64,000 nucleotides of DNA, from contig NZ_AP019365.1 of the NCBI RefSeq assembly GCF_033095865.1, forward strand, positions 254,001 through 318,000. The letters are read 5' to 3'. Shown in pieces: positions 29,022 through 37,109 of this stretch. The position numbers and the translations under genes were made by a program. The notes beneath the pieces were generated by a model. That model was not told where the DNA came from, did no database searches, and was given only the letters and a program-made list of their open reading frames with translations. Source of the stretch: Pseudomonas sp. KU43P. GTDB lineage: Bacteria > Pseudomonadota > Gammaproteobacteria > Pseudomonadales > Pseudomonadaceae. Each line of letters begins with the position of its first letter. The first letter of the stretch is position 1.

Positions 29022-29507
29022 TCAGATTTTCGGTGGGCCGGGGTAGCCACAGGCAGCCCAGGCTTCCGGCCGCTCGTACCAGGCCATTTGCAGCAGTTGC
29101 AGCAGCGAGGCGTGGCCCATGCGCAGCAAATTCAGCGAACTGTCCTGCCAGCGCTGCAGGAAGGCCGTGACTTGCGCAGGGCCGGCCTGTTCCCAGGCAC
29201 CCCAGATACCCGTCAGTGGCCCTCGGGTCAGGGGCAGGCTGAGCACGTCGAACAGCTGCCGGGTGAGCTTGAGCATTTCCGGCGACAGCGCGGCCAGCTT
29301 GTGGTCCAGGCTGTGCAACACCAGCACCTCATTGGCCGCCGTGCCCGCAAGTACTACCGGGATCATTGCCCGCAGCAGTGGCAGGTCATCGGCGCGCAGC
29401 ACCTGATAACCGTTGGTCGGCGACTGGGGGCTACAGCCGATCAGGCTGGCAGTGGCGAGAAAGGCGCTGGCGCCCAGGCTGAAACGCAGCAGATCGCGAC
29501 GATGCAT
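29022..29507 (-). CDS. Tat-exported lipoprotein, likely small subunit of the GMC oxidoreductase
   Basis: A 161-residue protein with a twin-arginine start (MHRRDLLRFSLGASAFLATASLIGC) that ends in a lipobox LIGC (Cys25), so it is probably Tat-exported and lipidated, which would need Lgt. The mature part is helical, with no metal or cofactor motif. Its position between calB and the GMC gene and its size resemble the Tat-bearing subunit of membrane gluconate/sorbitol dehydrogenases, which carries its FAD partner across as a hitchhiker. That role is inferred. Confidence 0.75.
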   Translation of the reverse strand: MHRRDLLRFSLGASAFLATASLIGCSPQSPTNGYQVLRADDLPLLRAMIPVVLAGTAANEVLVLHSLDHKLAALSPEMLKLTRQLFDVLSLPLTRGPLTGIWGAWEQAGPAQVTAFLQRWQDSSLNLLRMGHASLLQLLQMAWYERPEAWAACGYPGPPKI

Positions 29508-29517
29508 GGCGCCGGCC

Positions 29518-30948
29518 TCAGCGGATGAAAAGCTTGTAGACCAGGCGCTGCAAGGTTTTGCCGTAAGGCGGGTAGATCAGCCGCGCAGCGTTCAGGCGTT
29601 GCTTGGCAAGCACCGCCTTGGCCTTGCTGAAAGTCAGGAAGCCCTCGTGGCCGTGGTAATGGCCCATGCCGGAAGGGCCAATGCCGCCAAATGGCAGATC
29701 GTCCTGGGCCACATGCAGCAGCGTGTCGTTGAGGCATACGCCGCCGGAGTGGCTGCGCTGCAGCACATGTTCCTGCTCGTCGCGGGAATAGCCGAAGTAG
29801 TAAAGCGCCAAGGGTCGCGGGCGCTGGTTGATATAGGCCAGTGCCTGGTCGAGGCTGTCGTAGGGGACCAGTGGCAGCAACGGGCCGAAGATCTCGTCCT
29901 GCATCACCTGCATGTCGTCGCTCACCTGCAGCAACAGGTGTGGCGCCAGGCGCCGGCCCTTGCGGGGTTCGTCGGGATACAGGTCGACGACCCGGGCGCC
30001 CTTGGCCTGTGCATCGTCCAGCAAGTGCTGCAACCGCTGCAGTTGGCGCGGGTTGATGATGGCGCTGTAGTCGGGGTTGTCGGCGATATGTGGGTAGAAC
30101 CGGTGGACAGCGTCGCGGTAGGCATCGCTGAAGGCCTCCAGGCGTTCGCGCGGTACCAGCACGTAGTCGGGCGCAACGCAGGTCTGGCCGGCGTTGAGGG
30201 TCTTGCCAAAGGCGATGCGCTCCGCGGCCGTTTCCAGCGGCACGGTGGCGGAGACGATGGCTGGCGACTTGCCGCCCAGTTCGAGGGTCACCGGCGTCAG
30301 GTTTTGCGCGGCCGCCAGCATGACCTGTCGGCCAATGCTGGTGGCGCCCGTGAAGAGCAGGTGGTCGAAGGGCAACCTCGCGAACGCCTGGCCCACTTCG
30401 ACCTCGCCGAGCACTACGCTGACAAGATCTTCCGGGAACACCCGTTCGAGCAGAGTTTTCAACGCCTGCGCACTGACCGGCGTGGCCTCGCTGAGTTTGA
30501 GCATGACCCGGTTGCCGGCGGCCAGGGCGCCGGTCAGCGGCCCGATGGCGAGAAACAACGGGTAGTTCCACGGCACGATGATGCCCACCACCCCCAGCGG
30601 TTGGTACAGCACGCGCGCACTGGCAGGCTGGAAGGCCAGGCCCACTGCTCTACGGGCAGGGCGCATCCAGCGCCGCAAGTGGCGTTCGGCATGGCGGATG
30701 CCTTGTACCGAAGGCAGCAGCTCGGCCAACAGGGTTTCATCGGCGCTGCGCCCGGAAAAGTCCGTATCGATGGCTTCGATCAGCCGCTGCTGATCCTCCA
30801 GCAGCGCCTCGCGCAAGCTTTTCAGCCACTGCCGCCGTTGCGCCGCAGGTGGCATCGGGTTGCCGGCGAACGCCAGGCGCTGGGCGGCGAACGTCGCTGC
30901 CAGGTCGGTGTCGGAATGCACAGGAGGCAAGGCGATGGGCGAGGTCAC
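29518..30948 (-). CDS. calB: Coniferyl aldehyde dehydrogenase CalB
   Basis: NAD(P)-dependent aldehyde dehydrogenase of 476 residues; CalB converts coniferyl aldehyde to ferulate in pseudomonads and accepts related aldehydes. Catalytic residues are C257 in LNAGQTCVAPDY and E223 in TLELGGKSP. IIVPWNYPLFLAIGPLTGALAAGNRVMLK is the cofactor site. The C-terminus (LIYPPYGKTLQRLVYKLFIR) is amphipathic, as in the membrane-associated class-3-like ALDHs. It heads the reverse-strand group calB - Tat lipoprotein - GMC. A TetR gene diverges from it across a 22-bp palindrome, so it is likely repressed by that regulator. Confidence 0.88.
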   Translation of the reverse strand: MTSPIALPPVHSDTDLAATFAAQRLAFAGNPMPPAAQRRQWLKSLREALLEDQQRLIEAIDTDFSGRSADETLLAELLPSVQGIRHAERHLRRWMRPARRAVGLAFQPASARVLYQPLGVVGIIVPWNYPLFLAIGPLTGALAAGNRVMLKLSEATPVSAQALKTLLERVFPEDLVSVVLGEVEVGQAFARLPFDHLLFTGATSIGRQVMLAAAQNLTPVTLELGGKSPAIVSATVPLETAAERIAFGKTLNAGQTCVAPDYVLVPRERLEAFSDAYRDAVHRFYPHIADNPDYSAIINPRQLQRLQHLLDDAQAKGARVVDLYPDEPRKGRRLAPHLLLQVSDDMQVMQDEIFGPLLPLVPYDSLDQALAYINQRPRPLALYYFGYSRDEQEHVLQRSHSGGVCLNDTLLHVAQDDLPFGGIGPSGMGHYHGHEGFLTFSKAKAVLAKQRLNAARLIYPPYGKTLQRLVYKLFIR

Positions 30949-30992
30949 GAAGGCATCCTCTGTGGGTTGAGAATGCCTAGAGCCTATACTCT

Positions 30993-31014
30993 AATTCGTA
31001 CCATGGTGCGAATT
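30993..31014. promoter_or_regulatory. 22-bp palindromic operator between calB and tetR
   Basis: AATTCG-T-ACCATGGT-G-CGAATT: both arms match except for one base pair. It lies midway between the divergent starts (30948 and 31100), next to a TATACT (30985-30990) that could be a -10. Length and symmetry suit a TetR-family dimer. Confidence 0.72.
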
Positions 31015-31099
31015 TTTTAACCCTGCCCAACCGTGCATCCATGGCGTGATACACCGTAAGATGAGCCATTATCGAAAGCTTGCAGACTGGGAGCTGAGC

Positions 31100-31765
31100 A
31101 TGGCCCCGCGCATGAAGACCCGAGAGCGCATCGTGCAGAACAGCCTGGAGCTGTTCAATCAGCAGGGTGAGCGCAGCGTGAGCACCAACCATATCGCCGC
31201 GCACATGGAGATTTCGCCCGGCAACCTGTATTACCACTTCCCCAACAAACAGGCGATCATCGCGTTGCTGTTCAGCCAGTACGAAGAGCTGGTGGACAGC
31301 TTTCTGCGCCCGCCCCAAGGGCGTGCCGCCACGGTGGAAGACAAACGTTTTTATCTCAAGGCGCTGCTGGCGGCGATGTGGAATTACCGCTTTCTGCACC
31401 GCGACCTGGAGCATTTACTGGACAGCGACGCCGAGCTGGCCGCCCGTTACCGGCGGTTTTCCGAGCGTTGCCTGCGCCAGGGCCAGGCGATCTACCGTGG
31501 CTTTGTCGATGCCGGGATCCTGACCATGGAGCCTGCACAGATCGAATCGCTCACCATCAATGCCTGGATCGTGCTGACGTCCTGGGTCCGCTTTCTCAGT
31601 ACCACCCGCGAGCATTCCGCCCATCTGGGTGAAGAAGCCTTCAAGCGCGGCGTCTATCAGGTGCTGGTGCTGGAGCTCGGCTTCGTCACCAGCAATGCCC
31701 GCGGCGCAGTGGATGCGCTGTGTCAGGAATTCCACGTACCGTTCAACCAGGCCCTGGAACAGTAG
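31100..31765 (+). CDS. TetR-family transcriptional regulator
   Basis: A 221-residue repressor: a TetR DNA-binding domain (MKTRERIVQNSLELFNQQGERSVSTNHIAAHMEISPGNLYYHFPNKQAII, helix-turn-helix about residues 25-50) and an all-helical ligand domain. GGGAG lies six bases before the ATG at 31100; two in-frame ATGs further up (31046, 31061) have poorer sites. It diverges from calB, so aldehyde/alcohol catabolism is the likely target; the ligand is unknown. Confidence 0.87.
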   Translation: MAPRMKTRERIVQNSLELFNQQGERSVSTNHIAAHMEISPGNLYYHFPNKQAIIALLFSQYEELVDSFLRPPQGRAATVEDKRFYLKALLAAMWNYRFLHRDLEHLLDSDAELAARYRRFSERCLRQGQAIYRGFVDAGILTMEPAQIESLTINAWIVLTSWVRFLSTTREHSAHLGEEAFKRGVYQVLVLELGFVTSNARGAVDALCQEFHVPFNQALEQ

Positions 31766-31799
31766 CCAGAGCCTTCGTGCCATCGATCAGGAGATTGTC

Positions 31800-32654
31800 A
31801 TGCCCCTTGCGCAATTGATCACCCCGCAGCAGCTGGCCGAGCGTCTGGACTCGCCCAAATTGGTGATCCTGGATTGTCGTTTTGCCTTGGAGGATGTGGA
31901 TTACGGCCAGCGCAGCTATGCCGAAGGGCATATCGCCGGTGCGCACTTCGCCGACCTTGAAAGGGACTTGAGCGGGCCGGTGAGCAAGGGCCGGACCGGC
32001 CGCCACCCGCTGCCCGATCCGCAGCGCCTGGTCGAGCGCCTTCGTGAATGGGGCCTGGATAACGACAGCGAGGTGGTGCTCTACGACGACGGCCCTGGAG
32101 CCTTCGCAGCCCGTGCCTGGTGGTTGCTGGCCTGGTTGGGCAAGCGCAGTGGCGTGGCCATTCTCGATGGCGGCCTCAAGGCCTGGCACGCGGCGCACCT
32201 GCCCTTGAGCCTGGACGCCCCGCAAAAACGAGAAGGTTCGTTCAGCGGTGAGGCGGATGCCAAGTTGCTGATCGACGCCGAGCACCTGGCCAAGCGCCTG
32301 GGCAACCCGGACCTGACCTTGATCGATGCACGGGCCTTGCCGCGTTTTCGCGGTGAAGTAGAGCCGATCGACCCGGTGGCCGGGCATATTCCCGGCGCCC
32401 AATGTGCGGCTTTTACCGACAACCTGGATGCGGATGGGCGCTTCCTGGCGCCGGAGCTGCTCAAGCAGCGCTTTGCCGAGAAACTGGCAGGGCGTTCGCC
32501 CGAGCAGTTGGTCGCGTATTGCGGATCGGGGGTGACGGCCTGCCATAACCTGTTCGCCCTGGCGTTGGCGGGGTATCCGTTGGGGCGGTTGTATGCCGGG
32601 TCATGGAGCGAGTGGATCAACGACCCGAAGCATGGTGTGGCGACCGGCGAGTAA
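31800..32654 (+). CDS. Two-domain rhodanese (thiosulfate/3-mercaptopyruvate sulfurtransferase)
   Basis: A 284-residue sulfurtransferase with tandem rhodanese domains. The N-terminal copy is inactive (LVILDCRF ... YAEGHIAGAHFADLERDLS). The C-terminal copy has the catalytic loop CGSGVTACH with the persulfide-forming Cys. Loops of the CGSGVT kind are those of mercaptopyruvate sulfurtransferases, thiosulfate enzymes usually having CRKGVT, so 3-mercaptopyruvate is the better guess. A GGAG site precedes the ATG. It is on the same strand as tetR but looks independent. Confidence 0.87.
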   Translation: MPLAQLITPQQLAERLDSPKLVILDCRFALEDVDYGQRSYAEGHIAGAHFADLERDLSGPVSKGRTGRHPLPDPQRLVERLREWGLDNDSEVVLYDDGPGAFAARAWWLLAWLGKRSGVAILDGGLKAWHAAHLPLSLDAPQKREGSFSGEADAKLLIDAEHLAKRLGNPDLTLIDARALPRFRGEVEPIDPVAGHIPGAQCAAFTDNLDADGRFLAPELLKQRFAEKLAGRSPEQLVAYCGSGVTACHNLFALALAGYPLGRLYAGSWSEWINDPKHGVATGE

Positions 32655-32660
32655 GCAGGC

Positions 32661-32742
32661 CCGGCCTCATCGCCGGCAAGCCGGCTCCCACGGATTGGAC
32701 GGTGGATGACCCTGTGGGAGCCGGCTTGCCGGCGATGAGGCC
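32661..32742. repeat. Inverted REP pair
   Basis: Two perfect REP copies (32661-32691 and 32711-32742), mirror-image, between the convergent rhodanese and hydrolase genes. Confidence 0.88.
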
Positions 32743-32750
32743 GGTCAGGT

Positions 32751-33743
32751 CTACCTGCCCTCGACCAGCCACTGCGGAATCCGCCGCTCCAGGTAATACC
32801 CCGGATTTCGCAGGCTGCCCTCGACAAACCCCACATGCCCGCCTCGCTGATGCAGCTCGAAGTGTGTCTGCGCCGCCAGTTCACTGGCGGCGGGCAGGCT
32901 GTTGCCGTGCACGAACGGGTCGTCGGTGGAGTGGATGATCAGTGTCGGCGTTCGGTTTTGCCCGAGGAAGTAGCGGCTCGACGAGCGGCGATAGTAGTCG
33001 TGGGCGTCGTCGAAGCCATTGAGCGGTGCAGTGATCCTGCCGTCGAAATCCCAGAAGGTCTTCAGTTTACGCAAGGGGCCAAGGCGGTGGAGCGCGGCCA
33101 GCCCCTCATGATGCCCCTTGTCCTGGAAATGCCGTTGTTTCACCTGCACATAGGCCATCATTTCGCGCATGAAATGGGCCTGATACACCTTGGAAAACCC
33201 TTGGCCGATGCGGTCCGCACACTGGTCCAGGCGAAAGGGCACCGAAACCGCCACCGCTGCCTCCAGCTGGCTTGCCGTGCCGCTCTCGCCCAGGTACTTG
33301 AGCAGCACATTGCCGCCTAGCGAATAGCCGACCGCATACAGCGGTGCCAGCGGACGCTCGGCGCGCAGGTGGGCGACCACTTCGGCCAGGTCCTCGCTGG
33401 CGCCGGAATGGTAGCTGCGCGCCAGCAGGTTGGGCTCGCCCGAGCAGCCGCGCCAGTTCACCGCCACGCTGGCCCAACCGCGAGCCTGCAGTGCCTGCTG
33501 CAAGCCTTTGACATAGGGTGAATGGGACGAGCCGGTCAGGCCGTGCAGCACCAGCACCAGTGGCGCATCGGCCTGGTGCGGGCCGTGCCAGTCGAGGTCG
33601 AGGAAGTCGCCATCGGCCAGCCACAGGCGCTCGCGGTTGCGTTCCAGGGCGGGCAGCCTGCGCCACAAGGGCCCCCACAGCGTCTGCAGGTGGGGGTTGG
33701 ACAGGCCGATGGCCGGGCGGAAGGTGGCGGTGAGGCTGGGCAT
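32751..33743 (-). CDS. YheT-like alpha/beta hydrolase
   Basis: A 330-residue hydrolase of the YheT/ABHD1 family: FRPAIGLSNPHLQTLWGPL at the N-terminus is the family hallmark. LVLHGLTGSSHSPYVKGL holds the oxyanion turn, GYSLGGNVLLKYLGE the nucleophile Ser, DDPFVHG the acid, and GGHVGFVEG the catalytic His. It is cytoplasmic, and its substrate (an ester, perhaps short-chain) is not known. Confidence 0.88.
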   Translation of the reverse strand: MPSLTATFRPAIGLSNPHLQTLWGPLWRRLPALERNRERLWLADGDFLDLDWHGPHQADAPLVLVLHGLTGSSHSPYVKGLQQALQARGWASVAVNWRGCSGEPNLLARSYHSGASEDLAEVVAHLRAERPLAPLYAVGYSLGGNVLLKYLGESGTASQLEAAVAVSVPFRLDQCADRIGQGFSKVYQAHFMREMMAYVQVKQRHFQDKGHHEGLAALHRLGPLRKLKTFWDFDGRITAPLNGFDDAHDYYRRSSSRYFLGQNRTPTLIIHSTDDPFVHGNSLPAASELAAQTHFELHQRGGHVGFVEGSLRNPGYYLERRIPQWLVEGR

Positions 33744-33803
33744 GCTGGGCGACTCGTGTTGTGCCTGCCTAGAGTGCCATGAAACACCGCCGTTGTACCT
33801 GCG

Positions 33804-36407
33804 CTATTGGTCGGCAGTCGGCCCGACGCTGACAATCAGTTTCTGCGTGGGGTCCACGTGAGATTTGAATGCAGCGTGTGCCATTTCGGGCGTAACCGCC
33901 AGCAGGCGCTCGATGTAGGTGGGCAAGGCGTCGGCGGGGAGCCAGTGATCGCCATGCGCGGCGATGAGCTTGACCCGTGAATAGTTGGTCGCCAGCTGAC
34001 GGCGCAAGTCACCGATCATTGCCTGTCTGGCCAACTCCAGCTCCGCAGCACCCGGGCCTTCGCTGATGTAGGTGAGGAGCACGTCCTCGACCTGCTTTCG
34101 TGAAGCCTCTGCAAACGCCGTGGCGACCTCCCAGTTGATGCACAACAAGTGGTTCAGTGGCGCTAGCTGCGAGCCGATAGCGTAGGTCATGCCGTGGTGC
34201 TGGCGAAGGTGGGCGAAGAGGCGCGAGTCAACCATGCCTCCCAGCACATGGTTGGCCAGCACCAGTGCAGGGTGGTCGGCTTCGCCCGGCTGCACATCCG
34301 CAGGCATGAGCATCAGCAATGTGGTGCCGGGGCTGTCATGTTCCAGGTGCAGGTTGCCACTGTTGAACGCGGGCAGAGCCTGTTCGGCGGCGGCCCAATG
34401 CTGGGGTAGCGCCAGGCAAATGCGGCTGGCAATGCTCTCTGCCTCCAGCCGTGTCAGGTCGCCGACCAGGGAAATGTGCAGGTTGTTGGCCGAATAGGCT
34501 TGGCCATGGAAGTCGCGCACATCCGACGAGGTAATGGCTCCGATACTTTCGGCGGTACCGTATACCGGCGAGCCATAGGCGTGACTGCCATACAGGTGAG
34601 TGAATGCGGCTTGCTGGGCACGCTGTCGGGGATCGGCCTGTTGTTGCCTGTTCATTCGCAATAGCTGTGGCTTGATTGCATCGAGCTCGCCTGAATTCAA
34701 GGCCGGCCTCGCAACCATGTCGATGATCAGATCCAGTGCTGGATCAAACACATCGCTTGTCATGCTGCGCAAGTGGATGGTTACCTGGCTGAGCGAGATG
34801 CTCTTGGCGTATTTCGCGCCGAGCTGCTCGAAGCGTTCGGCAAACTGCCTGGCGTCCAGGTCCTGAGTGCCTTCGTCGAGCATGCCCATGGTCAGAGCAG
34901 CGAGCCCTGGTTTGTCACCGTCCAGGCGGCTACCGGCGTTGAAGTTGAGGATCAGGTCGACCATCGGCAGTTGGTGGGTCTCCACCAACGTGACCTGCGT
35001 GCCTTCTTCGGTCCGCCAGGTATGTACTTCAGGGGCGGTAAGCTTGAGCTTTGCAAGGTCTGCGTCGCCCAGGGTGCTCAGTGCCGTCGAGCTCTGCTCA
35101 TGGGGGCCTTCGGGCGCCGGGTCTGAGGGTTGTGCTTCACCCTGCAGGTAGGTGATGGTCAAGCGCTCGTGGCTGAGGAAGTCGTGAGCGGCAGCACGCA
35201 CCTCTTCGGCCGTGACGTTCTCGATCCATCGCTGTTCCTGGTCGAGCTGCGCCGGGTCCAGGCCGCTCACGGCGTATGTACCGATGGTATTGGCCTGCTT
35301 GTCCATGTCGTCGCGATCGAACACCCGTTGCGCCAGCAGGTGATTCTTGGCCCTGGAAAGTTCGTTCGCGTCAGGTGCATTCAAGCGCAGTTGCTCGATC
35401 TCCTGCAGCACCCTCGCCGTTGCCGACTGTGCCGTGGCGTTCGCCAGGTTGGCCGCCAGTTCGAATGTCAGCAGGCTGTCACCGCGCTGCAGGTGCTGGT
35501 AGTCAGCGCTAATTTGCAGGAGTGATTCATCGCCGCGCACGCAACGCGAGAACAGCCGTGAGCTATAGCCCTTGGCCAGTAAGTATGGAATGAGGCGCAG
35601 CGCTTGTGCCTGCGCAGGGGTGGCGGCGGTGGCCAGGCTCGGGACGTTGAAACTCAATATGGCGCCGGGATGCAAGCCTTTCAGTGCAATGGTCTGGCAG
35701 CGGTGCTTGAAGTGTCTGTCAGGCTCGGGAGTCCAGCGCTTGGGCAGCGTGGCGCGGGCTATCGAGCCGAATTGGCGCTCGGCCATGGCGCGCAGGGCTT
35801 GCAGGTTGGTGTTGCCCACCACCACCAGCGTTGCGTTGTTGGGCTGGTACCAATCGTCGTACCAGGCCCGCACAGCGCTGATGTCCAGGTGCTGCAGGTC
35901 ATTCTGATGGCCGACCGTAGGGGTGGCATAAGGCATGTGACTATTGGCAAGGATCAGTGCGCGTTCCCTGGCCAGGTTCATCGGGACACTGTCCGTTTGC
36001 TCGCGGCGCTCGGCTTTGACCACGTTGAGTTCGCGTGCAAACACCGCTTCACCCAAGGTGGCAGTGACCATCGAGTCGGCCATGATTTCCAGCACGACTT
36101 CCAGGCGATCTGCCGGTAGCGTCACGGGGAAACAGGTGGCGTCGGGTGATGTGAATGCATTGGGATTGCCGCCCAGTTGGGTTATCACCTTGTTGTACTG
36201 ACCAGGGGCAAGCTTGCTGCTGCCTTCGAACATCAGGTGCTCGACCAGGTGGCAAAGTCCGGATTGCCCTGTTGCCTCCTGGCTCGATCCGACGTGATAC
36301 CAGAGTTGCACTGACACCAACGGTGCCCGCTGGTCTTCCCGCAAGTAGACCGTCAGGCCGTTAGCGAGGGTGAAGTGCTGCAGGGGGGGGGAGAGGGATG
36401 TACGCAT
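33804..36407 (-). CDS. Large fused M16-family zinc peptidase
   Basis: An 867-residue protein joining a catalytic M16 half (zinc site H53-x-x-E56-H57, third ligand E133 in VVKAERR) with a second, non-catalytic half (from about residue 455, with LPMVDLILNFNAGSR). It is thus one polypeptide version of the M16 pair found 2 kb upstream. No signal peptide is obvious, so it is probably cytoplasmic; the substrate is unknown. GLCHLVEHLMFEG differs from the usual GLSHALEHMMFKG. Codons 6-9 contain a run of nine C. GC looks lower than in the neighbours, hinting at transfer. The start is the ATG at 36407; TTG 36431 is an alternative. Confidence 0.85.
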   Translation of the reverse strand: MRTSLSPPLQHFTLANGLTVYLREDQRAPLVSVQLWYHVGSSQEATGQSGLCHLVEHLMFEGSSKLAPGQYNKVITQLGGNPNAFTSPDATCFPVTLPADRLEVVLEIMADSMVTATLGEAVFARELNVVKAERREQTDSVPMNLARERALILANSHMPYATPTVGHQNDLQHLDISAVRAWYDDWYQPNNATLVVVGNTNLQALRAMAERQFGSIARATLPKRWTPEPDRHFKHRCQTIALKGLHPGAILSFNVPSLATAATPAQAQALRLIPYLLAKGYSSRLFSRCVRGDESLLQISADYQHLQRGDSLLTFELAANLANATAQSATARVLQEIEQLRLNAPDANELSRAKNHLLAQRVFDRDDMDKQANTIGTYAVSGLDPAQLDQEQRWIENVTAEEVRAAAHDFLSHERLTITYLQGEAQPSDPAPEGPHEQSSTALSTLGDADLAKLKLTAPEVHTWRTEEGTQVTLVETHQLPMVDLILNFNAGSRLDGDKPGLAALTMGMLDEGTQDLDARQFAERFEQLGAKYAKSISLSQVTIHLRSMTSDVFDPALDLIIDMVARPALNSGELDAIKPQLLRMNRQQQADPRQRAQQAAFTHLYGSHAYGSPVYGTAESIGAITSSDVRDFHGQAYSANNLHISLVGDLTRLEAESIASRICLALPQHWAAAEQALPAFNSGNLHLEHDSPGTTLLMLMPADVQPGEADHPALVLANHVLGGMVDSRLFAHLRQHHGMTYAIGSQLAPLNHLLCINWEVATAFAEASRKQVEDVLLTYISEGPGAAELELARQAMIGDLRRQLATNYSRVKLIAAHGDHWLPADALPTYIERLLAVTPEMAHAAFKSHVDPTQKLIVSVGPTADQ

Positions 36408-36416
36408 GGACAAAGT

Positions 36417-36442
36417 GCTCCGGTTGGTCAATGAACCGGAGC
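36417..36442 (-). promoter_or_regulatory. Hairpin holding the likely ribosome site of the fused M16 gene
   Basis: Perfect 9-bp inverted repeat GCTCCGGTT / AACCGGAGC with an 8-base loop. On the reverse strand the GGAG that would serve as ribosome site, ten bases before the ATG, is inside the 3' arm. It may restrict translation or act as a weak terminator for rsmD. Confidence 0.5.
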
Positions 36443-36506
36443 AGCTTCAGTCACCCTGCATGCCTGCCTGCGTTACATACATACAGATCCGGGCAGGTGA
36501 GGTGGA

Positions 36507-37109
36507 TCAGCCTCGTTGCCAGAGCGCGTAATGCACCTGGCCGGTCTTCTTCTCGCGGTGCAGGCGCCAGTTGCCGGGCATTTGCAGGGTCGATGGCGCC
36601 GCTTCGCTTTCGGTGTAGACCCAGGCCTGTTCGCGCAGCCACTGGTTCTGTTCCAGCAGGTTGCAGGTGTTGGCCAGCAGGTCCTGATGGAAGGGCGGGT
36701 CGAGGAACACCACATCGAACTGTTGCTTGGCCGGGCCTTGCAGGTAACGCAGGGCGTCGGTCTGCAGGATCTGCCCACGCGGGCAGCGCAGGAGTTCCAG
36801 GTTGTTCTTCAGGTTGCCGATCGCGGCCGGGTTGCTGTCCAGCGCCACAGCATCCTCGGCGCCGCGGGACAGCGCCTCCAGTACCAGGGCGCCGCTGCCG
36901 GTGAAGGCATCCAGCACCCGGGCGCCTTCGATGTAGGGCGCCAGCCAGTTGAACAGGGTTTCGCGCACACGGTCGGGCGTCGGTCGCAGGCCTTCCCCTT
37001 CGGGTACTGCCAGGCGGCGGCTGCGCCACTCGCCGGCGATGATGCGCAGGTGACCCTGGCCCTTGCTTTGGCCCGGCTGCGGGCGGGCAGGAGGGGTGGA
37101 TCTAGGCAT
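36507..37109 (-). CDS. rsmD: 16S rRNA m2G966 methyltransferase RsmD
   Basis: SAM-dependent methylation of N2 of G966 in 16S rRNA. A 200-residue Rossmann protein with the RsmD N-terminus (RIIAGEWRSRRLAVPEGEGLRPTPDRVRETLFNWL), SAM motif VLDAFTGSGALVLEA and catalytic LDPPF. The leading MPRSTPPARPQPGQSKGQGH is a basic, flexible tail. Its ATG overlaps the last base of the preceding M16 gene, so the genes are one operon. Confidence 0.95.
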   Translation of the reverse strand: MPRSTPPARPQPGQSKGQGHLRIIAGEWRSRRLAVPEGEGLRPTPDRVRETLFNWLAPYIEGARVLDAFTGSGALVLEALSRGAEDAVALDSNPAAIGNLKNNLELLRCPRGQILQTDALRYLQGPAKQQFDVVFLDPPFHQDLLANTCNLLEQNQWLREQAWVYTESEAAPSTLQMPGNWRLHREKKTGQVHYALWQRG

